Below, piece after piece: positions 46,514 through 55,885 of a stretch of DNA of 64,000 bases. The position numbers and the translations under genes were made by a program. Position 1 is the stretch's first letter. Each line of letters begins with the position of its first letter. Below the pieces are notes generated by a model. That model saw nothing but the letters and a program-made list of their open reading frames with translations, had not been told where the DNA came from and made no database searches. This stretch comes from Herbivorax alkaliphila (GTDB lineage Bacteria > Bacillota > Clostridia > Acetivibrionales > Acetivibrionaceae): the NCBI RefSeq assembly GCF_030848475.1, contig NZ_JAVDDS010000012.1:17472-81471 (forward strand), read 5' to 3'.

Positions 46514-47851
46514 ATGAAGAAAAAATTAGCAATTTTGTTAGCGTGTATGATGATGATAGTACTTATTGTAAGTGGATGTGGTAATGGTGACACAGAGGTT
46601 GACCCAGATCCAGGTACAGAAGATCCAGGTACAGAAGACCCAGGTACAGAAGACCCAGGTTCAGATGACCCAGCAGAAGAGATTGAGTTAGAGCTATGGA
46701 GTATTGCAACTGAAAGTGATGCATTTAACAATGCGTTTAACATGGCAATTGCAGATTTTGAAGCTGCAAACCCAGGGGTTACAATAACCCATGAGACGTA
46801 TGAAAATGAGTCATATAAGACAAGTATTGTAACATCGGTACATGGAAATGACCTTCCTGATATATTCTATACTTGGGGTGGAGGATTTTCTGCACCATTC
46901 GTAGCATCAGGAAATGTAATGTCTCTTGAAGAGTATTTTACTGATGAGTATAGCTCTCAGATATCAGATGCTGGATTGTCTTATGCAACATATGATGGGG
47001 AATTATACGGTATAACGTATACTACTCCTATTTCAGCATTATTTTATAACAAGGTAATATTTGAAGAAAATGGAGTTGAGCCACCAACTACTTTTGATGA
47101 ACTTATTGAAGTATGTGAAACACTTATAGATAATGGTGTTACTCCAATTGGAATAAGTGCGGCAGACACATGGGTGCTTGCAATGACTCATGACAACTTA
47201 GCACTAAAAGCTGCAGGACATGAAAAAGTATTATCAGCGTTAGAACATGGGGATGCTAGTTATAATCATCCTGATTTCATTGAGGCAGCGGAGAAATTTC
47301 AACAGCTAGTTGATATGGGAGCATTTATAGATGGTGCATCTGGAATGTCAAATGATGAAGCAAGTGCTGAATTTTATGAGGGAAGAGCTGCAATGTTTGT
47401 AACAGGAAGCTGGATGGCAGGTTCTATTCAAACTGATCCAGAGAATCCTGAAGACTTTGATGTTGCTCCATATCCTGTAATAGGAGATAATGCAGCATCA
47501 ACTGATTTCATGGGTGCTGCAGCTGACACACTTATGGTAAGTGAGTCTACAGAGCATCCAGAACTTGCAGCAGAAGCAGCAATAGAATTGGCAAGAAGTA
47601 TTTCAAAATATTCATACCTTGATGGTGCAGGGCTTCCTGTATGGGAAGTGGACTATGATGACAGTGAAGTAAATGAGCTTACTAAAAAGCTTGCAGATTA
47701 TGTAGAAGGTGCAACATCCTTTACGCTGTGGTTTGATATGCTTATGGAACCAGAACAGGCAGGGGACTATTTGGACTTACTAGAGGCTCTGTATTTTGGT
47801 AATATTACGCCAGAGGAATTTGCAGAAAGAATGGATCAACAACTTAATTAA
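46514..47851 (+). CDS. Sugar ABC transporter substrate-binding lipoprotein
   Basis: 445 residues of the family 1 solute-binding type. Signal peptide with lipobox IVSGC at about 18-22, then an acidic linker made of P-G-T-E-D repeats coded by a 15-bp tandem repeat (about 46611-46665), and the binding fold (FEAANPGVTITHETYENESY; GRAAMFVTGSWMAGSI). ATG 46514 has a GGGGG site; the longer frame from 46457 would bury the signal peptide. The permeases follow, after a terminator-like hairpin. The sugar is not predictable. Confidence 0.92.
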   Translation: MKKKLAILLACMMMIVLIVSGCGNGDTEVDPDPGTEDPGTEDPGTEDPGSDDPAEEIELELWSIATESDAFNNAFNMAIADFEAANPGVTITHETYENESYKTSIVTSVHGNDLPDIFYTWGGGFSAPFVASGNVMSLEEYFTDEYSSQISDAGLSYATYDGELYGITYTTPISALFYNKVIFEENGVEPPTTFDELIEVCETLIDNGVTPIGISAADTWVLAMTHDNLALKAAGHEKVLSALEHGDASYNHPDFIEAAEKFQQLVDMGAFIDGASGMSNDEASAEFYEGRAAMFVTGSWMAGSIQTDPENPEDFDVAPYPVIGDNAASTDFMGAAADTLMVSESTEHPELAAEAAIELARSISKYSYLDGAGLPVWEVDYDDSEVNELTKKLADYVEGATSFTLWFDMLMEPEQAGDYLDLLEALYFGNITPEEFAERMDQQLN

Positions 47852-48010
47852 ATACTGAATTCATAATCATACATTTAAAAGTCTTATATTAAAGTTATTC
47901 CAGTGGCTGCTACAGTCAAAGTAGTAGCTTCGCTGGGGTAAATCGGAAAACTATATTTTTTCAAAAGAATCTAAAGAAAATAAGGTCTTTGAGAAAAATG
48001 GTGTATAAGA

Positions 48011-48078
48011 AATCAAAACCTTTCGAGCAAATGCATAAACATTCAGTATTTGTTAAGAAAGGTTTTGATTATTTTTTT
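48011..48078 (+). terminator. Attenuator-like terminator between binding protein and permeases
   Basis: AATCAAAACCTTT (48011-48023) pairs with AAAGGTTTTGATT (48058-48070), followed by ATTTTTTT. Partial stopping here would give more binding protein than permease. Confidence 0.75.
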
Positions 48079-48108
48079 AAAGAAGTAAGTTAAATAGGAG
48101 GTCAAAAT

Positions 48109-48987
48109 ATGGACTCTTTGAGAAAAAATAAATTAGCCATATTTTTATTTATGTTTCCTGCAGCAGCATTGTTTCTTATGATAATCATTATACCAATTTT
48201 TATGTCACTGTATTATAGTGTATTAGATTATAATATTGCTGAAAGTACATTTGTAGGTATAGAAAACTATAAGGAATTGTTTACAAATGCCAATATAAGG
48301 TTTCCTAAAGCTGTTGGAAATGCAATGTTGCTAGCGGTTTTATCTGTTTTTATTCAATTGCCTATATCCCTTGGATTAGCTCTATTATTGGCAAAGGGAA
48401 TAAAAGGGGAAAGATTTTTTTTAGGGATGTTTTTTCTACCTGTATTACTATCAACAGTTGTTGTAGGTCAACTCTGGAAAAAGATGTATTTTCCCACATA
48501 CGGTATACTAAATGTTATGTTAGAATCAGTTGGGCTGGATAATTTAGCCAGAAATTGGCTGGGAGATCCGGGAGTTGTTTTAATTGCAGTTTTTATTCCT
48601 TTGCTTTGGCAATATGTAGGATACCACATGCTTTTAATGTATGCAGGTATAAAGACAATAGCCCCAGAGTTAAAAGAAGCTGCAAAAATAGATGGTGCAA
48701 CTGATGGACAGGTGTCAAGGCTTATTGTTATTCCAATGTTAAAACCAATTATTAGAATCAGCTTAATTTTTGCAGTAACAGGATCTTTAAAAGCATTTGA
48801 CTTAATATATGTATTGACAGGAGGAGGACCTTTAAGAGCTAGTCAGGTGCCAGCTACTCTGATGGTTGAACAGGCCTTTGACAGATATCGATTTGGACTT
48901 GGAAGTTCGATTGCAATTTCTATTATTTTCTTATGTTTCTTATTTGCAATAATTATAAAAGCCAGTATTAGAACGGAGGAGATGTAG
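48109..48987 (+). CDS. Sugar ABC transporter permease, MalF-like
   Basis: 292 residues with six membrane helices and the cytoplasmic EAA loop (ELKEAAKIDGATDGQVSRLI, then VIPMLKPI) that docks on the ATPase. AGGAGG before the ATG. The stop codon directly adjoins the next permease's start. No ATP-binding subunit is encoded here; a shared MsmX-type ATPase elsewhere is the likely energy source. Confidence 0.93.
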   Translation: MDSLRKNKLAIFLFMFPAAALFLMIIIIPIFMSLYYSVLDYNIAESTFVGIENYKELFTNANIRFPKAVGNAMLLAVLSVFIQLPISLGLALLLAKGIKGERFFLGMFFLPVLLSTVVVGQLWKKMYFPTYGILNVMLESVGLDNLARNWLGDPGVVLIAVFIPLLWQYVGYHMLLMYAGIKTIAPELKEAAKIDGATDGQVSRLIVIPMLKPIIRISLIFAVTGSLKAFDLIYVLTGGGPLRASQVPATLMVEQAFDRYRFGLGSSIAISIIFLCFLFAIIIKASIRTEEM

Positions 48988-49839
48988 ATGGAGAAATTCA
49001 AAAAAGTTATTAGTAAGTTTAAAATAAAAACAATATTTACATATACTGCACTAAGTATATGGGCACTTATAAATATATTTCCGTTATACTGGCTGTTTAC
49101 GTTTTCTTTAAAAAGCAATAGTGAAATTTTTGGAGGAAATGTTATAGGACTTCCAAAAGAATGGATGTGGTCAAACTTTCATAGAGCTTTGACAGTTGGT
49201 AACGTTAGCAGGTATTTTATAAACAGTGTAATTGTAACGGGAATTACAATAGTGATAACTGTTATTTTTGCAGCAATGGCTACATATGCATTGACAAGGC
49301 TTATATGGAAGGGAAGAAAATCAGCTAACAATATTTTCATGTTAGGTTTGACCATTCCAATTCATGCAGCAATTTTACCTATTTTTGTTGTGCTTAGTAA
49401 TTTAAAAATGCTGAATACTTATCAAGCACTTATTGTTCCTTATGTAGGTTTTGCATTGGCAATGGCTATTTTAATTTTTAGTGGTTTTATGGCGGGAATT
49501 CCAAAAGAGTTGGATGAGGCTGCGTGTATAGACGGATGCAGTGTATATGGAATATTCTTTAGAATAATATTACCACTTTTAAAGCCTGCTATTTCTACGG
49601 TGGCTATTTTCACTTACTTGCAAGCGTGGAATGAGCTAATGTTTGCAGTTGTATTTATTAGAAGTTCAGATTATAGAACATTAACGGTTGGAATTCAGTC
49701 ACTTGAAGGTACTTTTTCAACAGAATGGGGACCTATTGGAGCAGCACTACTTATTACTACAATTCCAACGCTGATATTATATGCGTTTATGAGCAAAAAG
49801 ATTCAAAAGAGTTTGATGGAAGGTGCAATTAAAGGCTAG
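48988..49839 (+). CDS. Sugar ABC transporter permease, MalG-like
   Basis: 283 residues with six membrane helices. EAA loop AGIPKELDEAACIDGCSVYG with FFRIILPLLKPAIST. The ATG adjoins the stop of the first permease, and a GGAGG lies at the end of that gene, so translation is coupled. Last gene of the transporter; the two-component genes begin about 250 bases on. Confidence 0.93.
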   Translation: MEKFKKVISKFKIKTIFTYTALSIWALINIFPLYWLFTFSLKSNSEIFGGNVIGLPKEWMWSNFHRALTVGNVSRYFINSVIVTGITIVITVIFAAMATYALTRLIWKGRKSANNIFMLGLTIPIHAAILPIFVVLSNLKMLNTYQALIVPYVGFALAMAILIFSGFMAGIPKELDEAACIDGCSVYGIFFRIILPLLKPAISTVAIFTYLQAWNELMFAVVFIRSSDYRTLTVGIQSLEGTFSTEWGPIGAALLITTIPTLILYAFMSKKIQKSLMEGAIKG

Positions 49840-49902
49840 TTAACTTGTTTAGTTTTAGATAAATATAAGAGATTCAGATGGGGACTCTACTCCATTTGAA
49901 AA
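49839..49902 (+). repeat. Triple-hairpin repeat, copy F (degenerate)
   Basis: GTTAACTTGTTTAGTTTTAG, GATTCAGATGGGGACTCTAC and TCCATTTGAAAATT keep the order and two stems of the family with many changes. It begins on the stop codon region of the permease gene. Confidence 0.55.
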
Positions 49903-50090
49903 TTATTGATATTAATGCTTCAGGACGAGGTAAGTCTCTTCTTGAAGCTTTTTTGGTTATAATACTAAAACATTTCGCTAAATGATAATATATATATCCC
50001 TATTTTCAATAAGTTGAGAAGAAATAATATATTTGTTACAATTTAAATATACAATTTACATAAGAGGAAGGCTATTTAAAAGTAAAAGTT

Positions 50091-51089
50091 ATGAGTTATA
50101 AAATAAAAGAGATAGCAAAGTGGTTTAACTGTAAAAAATTAAGAGAAAAATTATTAATTATATTCATACAATTAATAGTAGTACAGGCTATTGTGGTTTT
50201 TGCTACATATTTGATGTTGCAAAAAAATTCAGATCAAATGATGATATATATCTTAGCAAGTACAATTATATATATCATTTTTTCATGTATAACGGGTACA
50301 TTTATATATATGCATATAGTAAAACCCATTGAAAAACTTATTCAGTATATTGATATACCAAAATCAAAAAAAAACAGTGAACCTAATAAAGAGATGAAAA
50401 ATAAGATAGAAAAACATATAATGGATACTACAAAATTAATTGAAGTTGATAAAATAATTAATGAACTGCTATATAGAGAAAGAGAAATTAAAAGAGCTGA
50501 AATGGAAGTTCTTCAAGAAAGAATAAATCCTCACTTTCTATACAATGCATTAGGCACTATAGCAAATCTTGCCCTTGAAAATTCTGATGAAAAAACCTAT
50601 GACGCTATTGAAGCTCTTGGGAATTTTTACAGAAAATTTTTAAGTGGAGGTAATAAAGAAGTTTCTTTAAAAGAGGAAATTGAAATGGTAAAGAATTATT
50701 TAAAAATTCAAAAGTTAAGATATGAAGATGTTTTTGAGGATAAATATGAAATTGATGAAAACTTACTGAATATTGTCGTTCCTAAACTATTTTTGCAACC
50801 TTTAGTTGAAAATAGTTTGTACCATGGTGTAAGATTAAAAGAAGGGAGGGGAACTATAAAAATATCTGTGTATCAAAAAGAAGAAAAAATTCACATAGTT
50901 GTTTTTGATACAGGTGTAGGAATGAGTGAGAAGCATCTAAAACAAATAATGGACAAAGGAGGTAAAAATGGTTTTGGGCTTAAATCTACAATAGAGAGAA
51001 TACAATATTATTATAGTACTTCAGATGTATACGAAATTACAACTAAAGAAGGGTTTTATTTTAAAATAGATATTAAGATTCCAATGTAG
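50091..51089 (+). CDS. Sensor histidine kinase, YesM/LytS class
   Basis: 332 residues. Two membrane helices at about 22-42 and 50-72 with almost no extracellular loop, a linker, then the His_kinase domain (ERINPHFLYNALGTIANLAL, His at about 148) and a GHKL ATPase part (PLVENSLYHGV; GVGMSEKHLKQIMDKGG; GFGLKSTIERI). Unlike most YesM proteins it has no large sensor domain outside, so it may read the transporter or the membrane. Weak ribosome site. The regulator gene follows after ten bases. Confidence 0.9.
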   Translation: MSYKIKEIAKWFNCKKLREKLLIIFIQLIVVQAIVVFATYLMLQKNSDQMMIYILASTIIYIIFSCITGTFIYMHIVKPIEKLIQYIDIPKSKKNSEPNKEMKNKIEKHIMDTTKLIEVDKIINELLYREREIKRAEMEVLQERINPHFLYNALGTIANLALENSDEKTYDAIEALGNFYRKFLSGGNKEVSLKEEIEMVKNYLKIQKLRYEDVFEDKYEIDENLLNIVVPKLFLQPLVENSLYHGVRLKEGRGTIKISVYQKEEKIHIVVFDTGVGMSEKHLKQIMDKGGKNGFGLKSTIERIQYYYSTSDVYEITTKEGFYFKIDIKIPM

Positions 51090-51099
51090 GGGGATTTAT

Positions 51100-51855
51100 A
51101 TGTATAAAGTAATGATTATTGATGATGAAAAGTCACTTCGGAATCTATTAAAAAATATTATACAGATAGAAAAACTTGATTTAGAAGTGGCAGGAGAGGC
51201 GGCAGGCAGCATTGAAGCTATTAACACCATAGACGAAATAAAGCCGGATATAGCTTTTGTAGATATAAAAATGCCGTTTATGGATGGAATTGAATTTTCA
51301 AAAATAGCAATTAAAAGGTATCCAAACTTAAAAATAATTATTTTATCAGCTTTTAATGATTTTGAATATGCAAGAAAGTGTGTTGGAACTGGTGTCTGCG
51401 AGTACCTGCTAAAACCTGTAAATCGCAAAGAGATAAGAAAAATTTTATTAAAAGTAATAGATGATATAAACTCAAAAGAAGCATCAAAAGAAAAGCTTTT
51501 GACAGAAGATGATTATCAGATGGTTCATAAAAATGATACGGTGTGCAAAATAAAGTCATACATAGAAAAAAACTATGTACAGGCAGATTTAAATGTTGCA
51601 TCTATTGCTCAGACATTTGGATTTAATGCAAGTTATTTAAGTAGACTGTTTAAGATGGAAACTAATATTAATCTTATTGATTATATTAGTGAGTGCAGAA
51701 TGAAAAAGGCAATTGAATATGCAAAGAAGGGGACGCTTATGTACATTACTGCAAAAGAGGTGGGGATTCCAGACCCTAATTATTTCGGAAAGTGCTTTAA
51801 AAAACATACCAATCAGAATTATTCTGAATTTAAAAAGTATAAAGATGCAAAGTAA
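51100..51855 (+). CDS. Response regulator with AraC-type DNA-binding domain, YesN-like
   Basis: 251 residues. Receiver domain at 1-118: acidic pocket IIDDEKSLRN, phospho-acceptor Asp in IAFVDIKMPFMDGIE, conserved Lys in EYLLKPVNRKEI. Two AraC HTHs at about 155-248 (VASIAQTFGFNASYLSRLFK; TAKEVGIPDPNYFGKCFKKH). It forms a two-component pair with the preceding kinase and probably controls the sugar transporter. Confidence 0.94.
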   Translation: MYKVMIIDDEKSLRNLLKNIIQIEKLDLEVAGEAAGSIEAINTIDEIKPDIAFVDIKMPFMDGIEFSKIAIKRYPNLKIIILSAFNDFEYARKCVGTGVCEYLLKPVNRKEIRKILLKVIDDINSKEASKEKLLTEDDYQMVHKNDTVCKIKSYIEKNYVQADLNVASIAQTFGFNASYLSRLFKMETNINLIDYISECRMKKAIEYAKKGTLMYITAKEVGIPDPNYFGKCFKKHTNQNYSEFKKYKDAK

Positions 51856-51963
51856 ATTGATGTAGCTTTATATAAAGATAGGAATTTTAGATAGCGTCTT
51901 AAAATAAGCTTAATTATTAGAATTAGCACTGTTTTATAAAGTTAACAAAAATTAAAGATATAA

Positions 51964-52077
51964 GTGAAATTGTTTAGCTAAAGCTAAACATCGAGACTTT
52001 AGGTGGAGACTCAACTCTATCTGAAGATTTGTAAGAGAAAATTCATCTTATAGAAGGTGGAATCTTAGAAGAAGATT
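51964..52077 (+). repeat. Triple-hairpin repeat, copy G
   Basis: GTGAAATTGTTTAGCTAAAG, TTAGGTGGAGACTCAACTCT and CATCTTATAGAAGGTGGAAT; all three hairpins recognisable with several changes. In the gap between converging genes. Confidence 0.8.
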
Positions 52078-52080
52078 AAG

Positions 52081-52122
52081 AATAAGAAAGAGGATAAAAC
52101 ATTGTTTTATCCTCTTTCTTAT
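52081..52122. terminator. Bidirectional terminator between converging genes
   Basis: ATAAGAAAGAGGATAAAAC and TTTTATCCTCTTTCTTAT around a short loop; serves both the regulator and the DUF5050 gene. Confidence 0.85.
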
Positions 52123-52165
52123 GTTAAATTACAAGAAGGACTTTCCATTTATTATTTTCTAGCAA

Positions 52166-53233
52166 TTAAAAGCCTTCTGACCTATATAGTGTTTCAACAA
52201 AAGTTGTGCTATTATTGTCCACATCTATTTTATATAAATCAAGTTTTGATTCTAGGGAATCACCGATTCTTTTTTTTTCAGTTAAAGTATAAAAGATAGA
52301 TTCGCCGTCGTATGCAAAGCCATTTAAAATCATCCTTGAAGGAGGATCAATTGAAGTGTCAGGAGCATGTTCTCCAATCATATTTAACACATCATTAGCT
52401 TTGCTTATTGAAAATATTTTAATGGTTCTTGGATCTTCAATACTTTGAGCTCCAAAATACATTGTGTCACTTATAGAATATCTTGCCGATCGTACAACTG
52501 TATTAGGATAATCATTACTTAATAGTGAATCAAGCTGAGATTGAGTATAAGGATATCTCATTTTGAACTTAGAATGATAATTATCATTAGGGAACACTGT
52601 TATATCACTACCGTCTAAAGATGCAGCAACGTACTCGGATTTAAGAGTTCCTGAAGGCTCACCAGGGAAATAAACCACTGGCTCATAAAGTACAACGTCA
52701 TTTACTACAAGCATTGAACGAATTCTTTGACAGTTATAGTTATCAATTTCTTTTTTATCGCTTCCGTCAAAAGATGTTCTTATTACCTGATGACCCTTGT
52801 TGCGATCAGTTTCATTGTCATCTTTAATATCAGCTCGGCTATAATACAACTCTTCCTGGTAAACATTTAAATTGGATATCTTTCCAGTGTCTAGTTCAAG
52901 CCTATTAGAGCCATCTTTATCAATTCTATACAAACCATGTTCGTCAGAATAAAAGATATATTGATCTGATACCCCTAGTGCATCAGCATTAAATGCATTT
53001 TGAATATCATCTTCAACCACAAAAGACTGATTCAGTTTCTGGACTAAGTTAGATGATGTATCTACTTCTCCAGGCTCATCAGCTGATTCGTTTGAAGTTA
53101 ATCTTAAAGCTAAAACTATAACAAGAGCAATAATAGCTATAGATACTACAGTTAAAACAATTTTTTTTGGTTGTTTATTATTGGGACTTCCATTTGGTTT
53201 TTCGTTTCCAAATAATGGCACTTCGTTACTCAT
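52166..53233 (-). CDS. Membrane-anchored DUF5050-like protein
   Basis: 355 residues. Short basic cytoplasmic start, one membrane helix at about 26-44, then an extracytoplasmic part of repeated beta blades (IFYSDEHGLYRIDKDGSNRL; ELYYSRADIK; VIRTSFDGSDKKEI), typical of DUF5050 beta-propellers. Function unknown. Strong AGGAGG site. Stands alone between converging and diverging neighbours. Confidence 0.75.
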   Translation of the reverse strand: MSNEVPLFGNEKPNGSPNNKQPKKIVLTVVSIAIIALVIVLALRLTSNESADEPGEVDTSSNLVQKLNQSFVVEDDIQNAFNADALGVSDQYIFYSDEHGLYRIDKDGSNRLELDTGKISNLNVYQEELYYSRADIKDDNETDRNKGHQVIRTSFDGSDKKEIDNYNCQRIRSMLVVNDVVLYEPVVYFPGEPSGTLKSEYVAASLDGSDITVFPNDNYHSKFKMRYPYTQSQLDSLLSNDYPNTVVRSARYSISDTMYFGAQSIEDPRTIKIFSISKANDVLNMIGEHAPDTSIDPPSRMILNGFAYDGESIFYTLTEKKRIGDSLESKLDLYKIDVDNNSTTFVETLYRSEGF

Positions 53234-53481
53234 TATTAGACCTCCTGATAAAATTCTTTTGTTTTTTTAAAAAATGCACGTTATCATTTATTAGGCAACA
53301 ATAAATCTGATACTAAACCATTATAACACAAAAACAATCAATATTGTACAACTTTTATTTAACAATTTTAAATTATTGTACTTTATAGTATAAATTTAAT
53401 GTTTAAGTTTTTATAAGAATATGTTATCATATTAAATATCGTATTTTAAAAAGAAATTATTATAAAGTGGAGGGGAATTTG

Positions 53482-55020
53482 GTGAAAAGGATATTTGTTA
53501 TTACATTAGTATTAGTATTAGGCATCGTTTTAATAGGGTGTTCTGATTCAGAAGAACCGGAAGAGGTACCAGAAGAAGGGAAAGAAGATATAATAAAGGA
53601 TGTAGAGTTGACGGATCAATATAGTATAAAGGAAGAAGTTGAGGTAATTTCTTCTGGAGGAGCTGAATCATCATTGACTTATCCTCTTGTAGAGGGTTTA
53701 ATTGAAAAGGATGTTGAGAATAAGGTTAATGACAGAATAATTGACAGAATGGGAAGGTTTAAAGAATCAATTGAAAACATGGAAGAAATATCAGGTGAAG
53801 CGGATGATTATTTGGTAGTAACATATGATGCAAAGCACAAATCAAAAGAAATGTTAAGTATAAGATTTGGTGTTAATGCGTATATGGCGGCTTTTGGAGA
53901 AGAGGATTCTACAATTATCAGCAAAACATTTGATTTAAGAACAGGTAATGTTTTAGGAATAGAAGATATTTTAGAAGGGAACTTTGAAAGTGAACTAAAC
54001 TCAATACTAAGTCAAAAGTTTTCAGAGTTAGATGTAGAATTAATAAATGAATTTAAAGGGATAGAAGAGGGGCAAGAATTTTACTTAAAAGATGATAACT
54101 TAGTTATTTACTATAACACACTTGAGTATACTACTCAAGAAGATGGATCTTTAGAATTTGAAATTCCCTTTAGTGAAATAGATGGAATTTTAAAAGCTCC
54201 TCTGGTGCTTGAACGGATTAACAGCCCGGAATTAGATAATTATAACATAGCAATTAATGAAGATACAAAGCCTTTCGAGGCTTTGTTTTTTATTGGGGAA
54301 AATATTAAAAAGGCATCTTTAGAAGATGCGACAACAATGATTTTAAGTTTTGAAGAAATACAGGATAAATATATTGGAATATATGAAGAAATGTTAATTG
54401 ATAATGAAATACAACAAAAGCTTTTTGATGCATTTGGAAACAAATTTAATAGAGAAAAGGTTGAGAAAATAAATGATGTTAACTTGGTTTCATTGTTGAC
54501 AGAAATAATAGATGGCGGTTATATGATTATAAACTTAGAGGGATTATTTACTGTAGTTAAAGACTATAGCGTTTTAGAAGAATACAGTGAATATTTAACT
54601 GATGATATAAAAGACTATATTGCTCTTAAAGTAGATGAATCTGAAAGTTTTAAAGGCTTGAAGACTGGGCAAAATTTGTCGTGGGAGCAAGTAAAAGATA
54701 GAATAATAAGCTATGAAAAGTATATAGAAACACATCCAGATTCTTTAAAAGAATATGTGATTAGTAATGAGCATATGTATTTTTGGCATTCATACATTTT
54801 TGGTTTTGACGGGATGCCAGCTTTTAATTATTCTACAAATAAAATTAATGATGAATTGATTCAGAGCTACAGGGAATTTGTTGTTGAAAATGAAAAATCA
54901 GAAACAGCAAAGATAATTGAAGATTATTTAGAAGTTTTAGAAAAAAATAATTACAGGTTAAGTGAAGAAATTGATGAGTACAGAAGGAGTTTTGCAAGTA
55001 TAAATGAAAATTATTTTTAA
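53482..55020 (+). CDS. DUF4163/DUF3298-type lipoprotein
   Basis: 512 residues. Signal peptide with lipobox VLIGC at about 18-22, acidic stretch, then a PdaC/DUF4163-like domain followed by DUF3298 (GVNAYMAAFGEEDSTIISKT, then FDLRTGNVLGIEDIL; LVIYYNTLEYTTQEDGSLEF). The C-terminal 230 residues are helical and not recognised. GTG 53482 lies six bases after GGAGGGG; the GTG at 53467 upstream has no site. Probably anchored outside the membrane, function unknown. Confidence 0.8.
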   Translation: MKRIFVITLVLVLGIVLIGCSDSEEPEEVPEEGKEDIIKDVELTDQYSIKEEVEVISSGGAESSLTYPLVEGLIEKDVENKVNDRIIDRMGRFKESIENMEEISGEADDYLVVTYDAKHKSKEMLSIRFGVNAYMAAFGEEDSTIISKTFDLRTGNVLGIEDILEGNFESELNSILSQKFSELDVELINEFKGIEEGQEFYLKDDNLVIYYNTLEYTTQEDGSLEFEIPFSEIDGILKAPLVLERINSPELDNYNIAINEDTKPFEALFFIGENIKKASLEDATTMILSFEEIQDKYIGIYEEMLIDNEIQQKLFDAFGNKFNREKVEKINDVNLVSLLTEIIDGGYMIINLEGLFTVVKDYSVLEEYSEYLTDDIKDYIALKVDESESFKGLKTGQNLSWEQVKDRIISYEKYIETHPDSLKEYVISNEHMYFWHSYIFGFDGMPAFNYSTNKINDELIQSYREFVVENEKSETAKIIEDYLEVLEKNNYRLSEEIDEYRRSFASINENYF

Positions 55021-55048
55021 TAAATTCATTTTTAAGATTTATTTAGCA

Positions 55049-55077
55049 TTGACAAAAGGCATACATTTTTCTATAAT
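55049..55077 (+). promoter_or_regulatory. Promoter of tRNA-Ser(GGA)
   Basis: TTGACA (55049-55054), 17-base spacer, TATAAT (55072-55077), a perfect consensus 28 bases before the tRNA. Confidence 0.88.
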
Positions 55078-55104
55078 GTAATAGTTGTTGTAAATAAAAT
55101 ATGT

Positions 55105-55196
55105 GGAGAGATGGCTGAGCTGGCTGAAGGCGCACGACTGGAACTCGTGTGTACGTTAATAGCGTACCGAGGGTTCGAATCCCTCTCTCTCCGCCA
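55105..55196 (+). tRNA. tRNA-Ser (anticodon GGA), island attachment site
   Basis: 92 nt with CCA encoded. Acceptor arms GGAGAGA/TCTCTCC, anticodon arm CGACTGGAACTCG with GGA, long variable arm, T-loop GGTTCGAATCC. Its last 60 nt (55137-55196) recur at 62521-62580 with two changes, and an integrase fragment lies next to it, so this is the probable att site of an integrated element. Confidence 0.97.
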
Positions 55197-55198
55197 AA

Positions 55199-55236
55199 GG
55201 TAAGGGTTTTACTTGTTGGAAGTAAAACCCTTACTG
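55199..55236 (+). terminator. Terminator of tRNA-Ser(GGA)
   Basis: TAAGGGTTTTACTT and AAGTAAAACCCTTA, 14-base stem. A diverged copy follows the tRNA duplicate at 62583-62619. Confidence 0.75.
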
Positions 55237-55292
55237 ATTTTAAGGGCAAAATTTCTAACATTTTTCTAACATTAATAAAAATTTAGAGTTTT

Positions 55293-55467
55293 TTAAGACT
55301 TTTTATCATCTTTTTCTTCAGTTGATTTAAAAATTATATCGTCTAATTTTGAAGCGACATCATTTTGCATCTCTTTTATTACATGTGAGTATAAATCTAG
55401 GGTTATGCCAATGCTAGAATGTCCTAATCGCTCAGAAGCTATTTTGGCAGGGATATTGTTTTTATAA
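55293..55467 (-). pseudogene. Tyrosine recombinase (phage-type integrase), C-terminal fragment
   Basis: The reverse strand reads NNIPAKIASERLGHSSIGIT, then LDLYSHVIKEMQNDV and ends with stop at 55293. The LGHSSIGITLDLYSHV string is the final catalytic segment of phage and ICE integrases, including the Tyr nucleophile. The rest of the gene is missing; upstream an unrelated frame takes over. The position right beside the tRNA is the expected one for an integrase gene. Confidence 0.82.
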
Positions 55468-55469
55468 TT

Positions 55470-55561
55470 TTTTTAATGGCAAAATATTGTTGGTAATGGG
55501 CAATTTTTTTCTCATTCTTATCAAACAGTGTAAAATATCTTATTAGCTTAATAATTCTTTC
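55470..55561 (-). pseudogene. Probable HsdR fragment
   Basis: The reverse strand reads ERIIKLIRYFTLFDKNEKKI, then AHYQQYFAIKKIIKTIS. This resembles the segment before the helicase domain of type I restriction HsdR proteins (K-x-x-x-Y-H-Q-Y-F-A-V-x-K-A). About 30 codons, no start, directly fused to the integrase fragment in another frame. Assigned from one motif. Confidence 0.4.
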
Positions 55562-55698
55562 TGTTTATCTTTCAGAATGTAGAAGAGATACTATTTTTTT
55601 AGCTTTCTTTATCGGAGAGATAATAAAAGATCTTCCCAACGCATTTTATTTTTGTGCGTAAGAGTGGGGGAGATAGAAGAAATATTTAGTTTAAAAAG

Positions 55699-55739
55699 CC
55701 AACCAAGCGGAAATAAAAACAAAAATTCCTCTTGGTTGG
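55699..55739. promoter_or_regulatory. Upstream inverted repeat 1 of the AbiE-like pair
   Basis: CCAACCAAGCGGAA and TTCCTCTTGGTTGG form an inverted repeat with one mismatch. The same motif recurs at 55825-55860. Possible operator, or RNA hairpin. Confidence 0.6.
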
Positions 55740-55824
55740 TTATTAGGATTTTAAATTATAATAAAATCAAAATAATCATTGAATTACATAGTGTATGGGT
55801 GATACAATATAACAAGTAAAAGTC

Positions 55825-55860
55825 AACCAAGCGGAAAAAAAATAAAAATTCCGCTTGGTT
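55825..55860. promoter_or_regulatory. Upstream inverted repeat 2 of the AbiE-like pair
   Basis: AACCAAGCGGAA and TTCCGCTTGGTT are perfect 12-base arms around an A/T loop, ending 26 bases before the start codon of the first gene. AbiEi antitoxins are known to bind two inverted repeats in their own promoter, which fits two sites here. Confidence 0.68.
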
Positions 55861-55885
55861 AGATAATAATGATGGAGTGATAAAT

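Noticed and set aside
46611..46665. Short tandem repeats as a CRISPR or regulatory array
   Set aside because: It is a 15-bp in-frame repeat coding the P-G-T-E-D linker of a lipoprotein.
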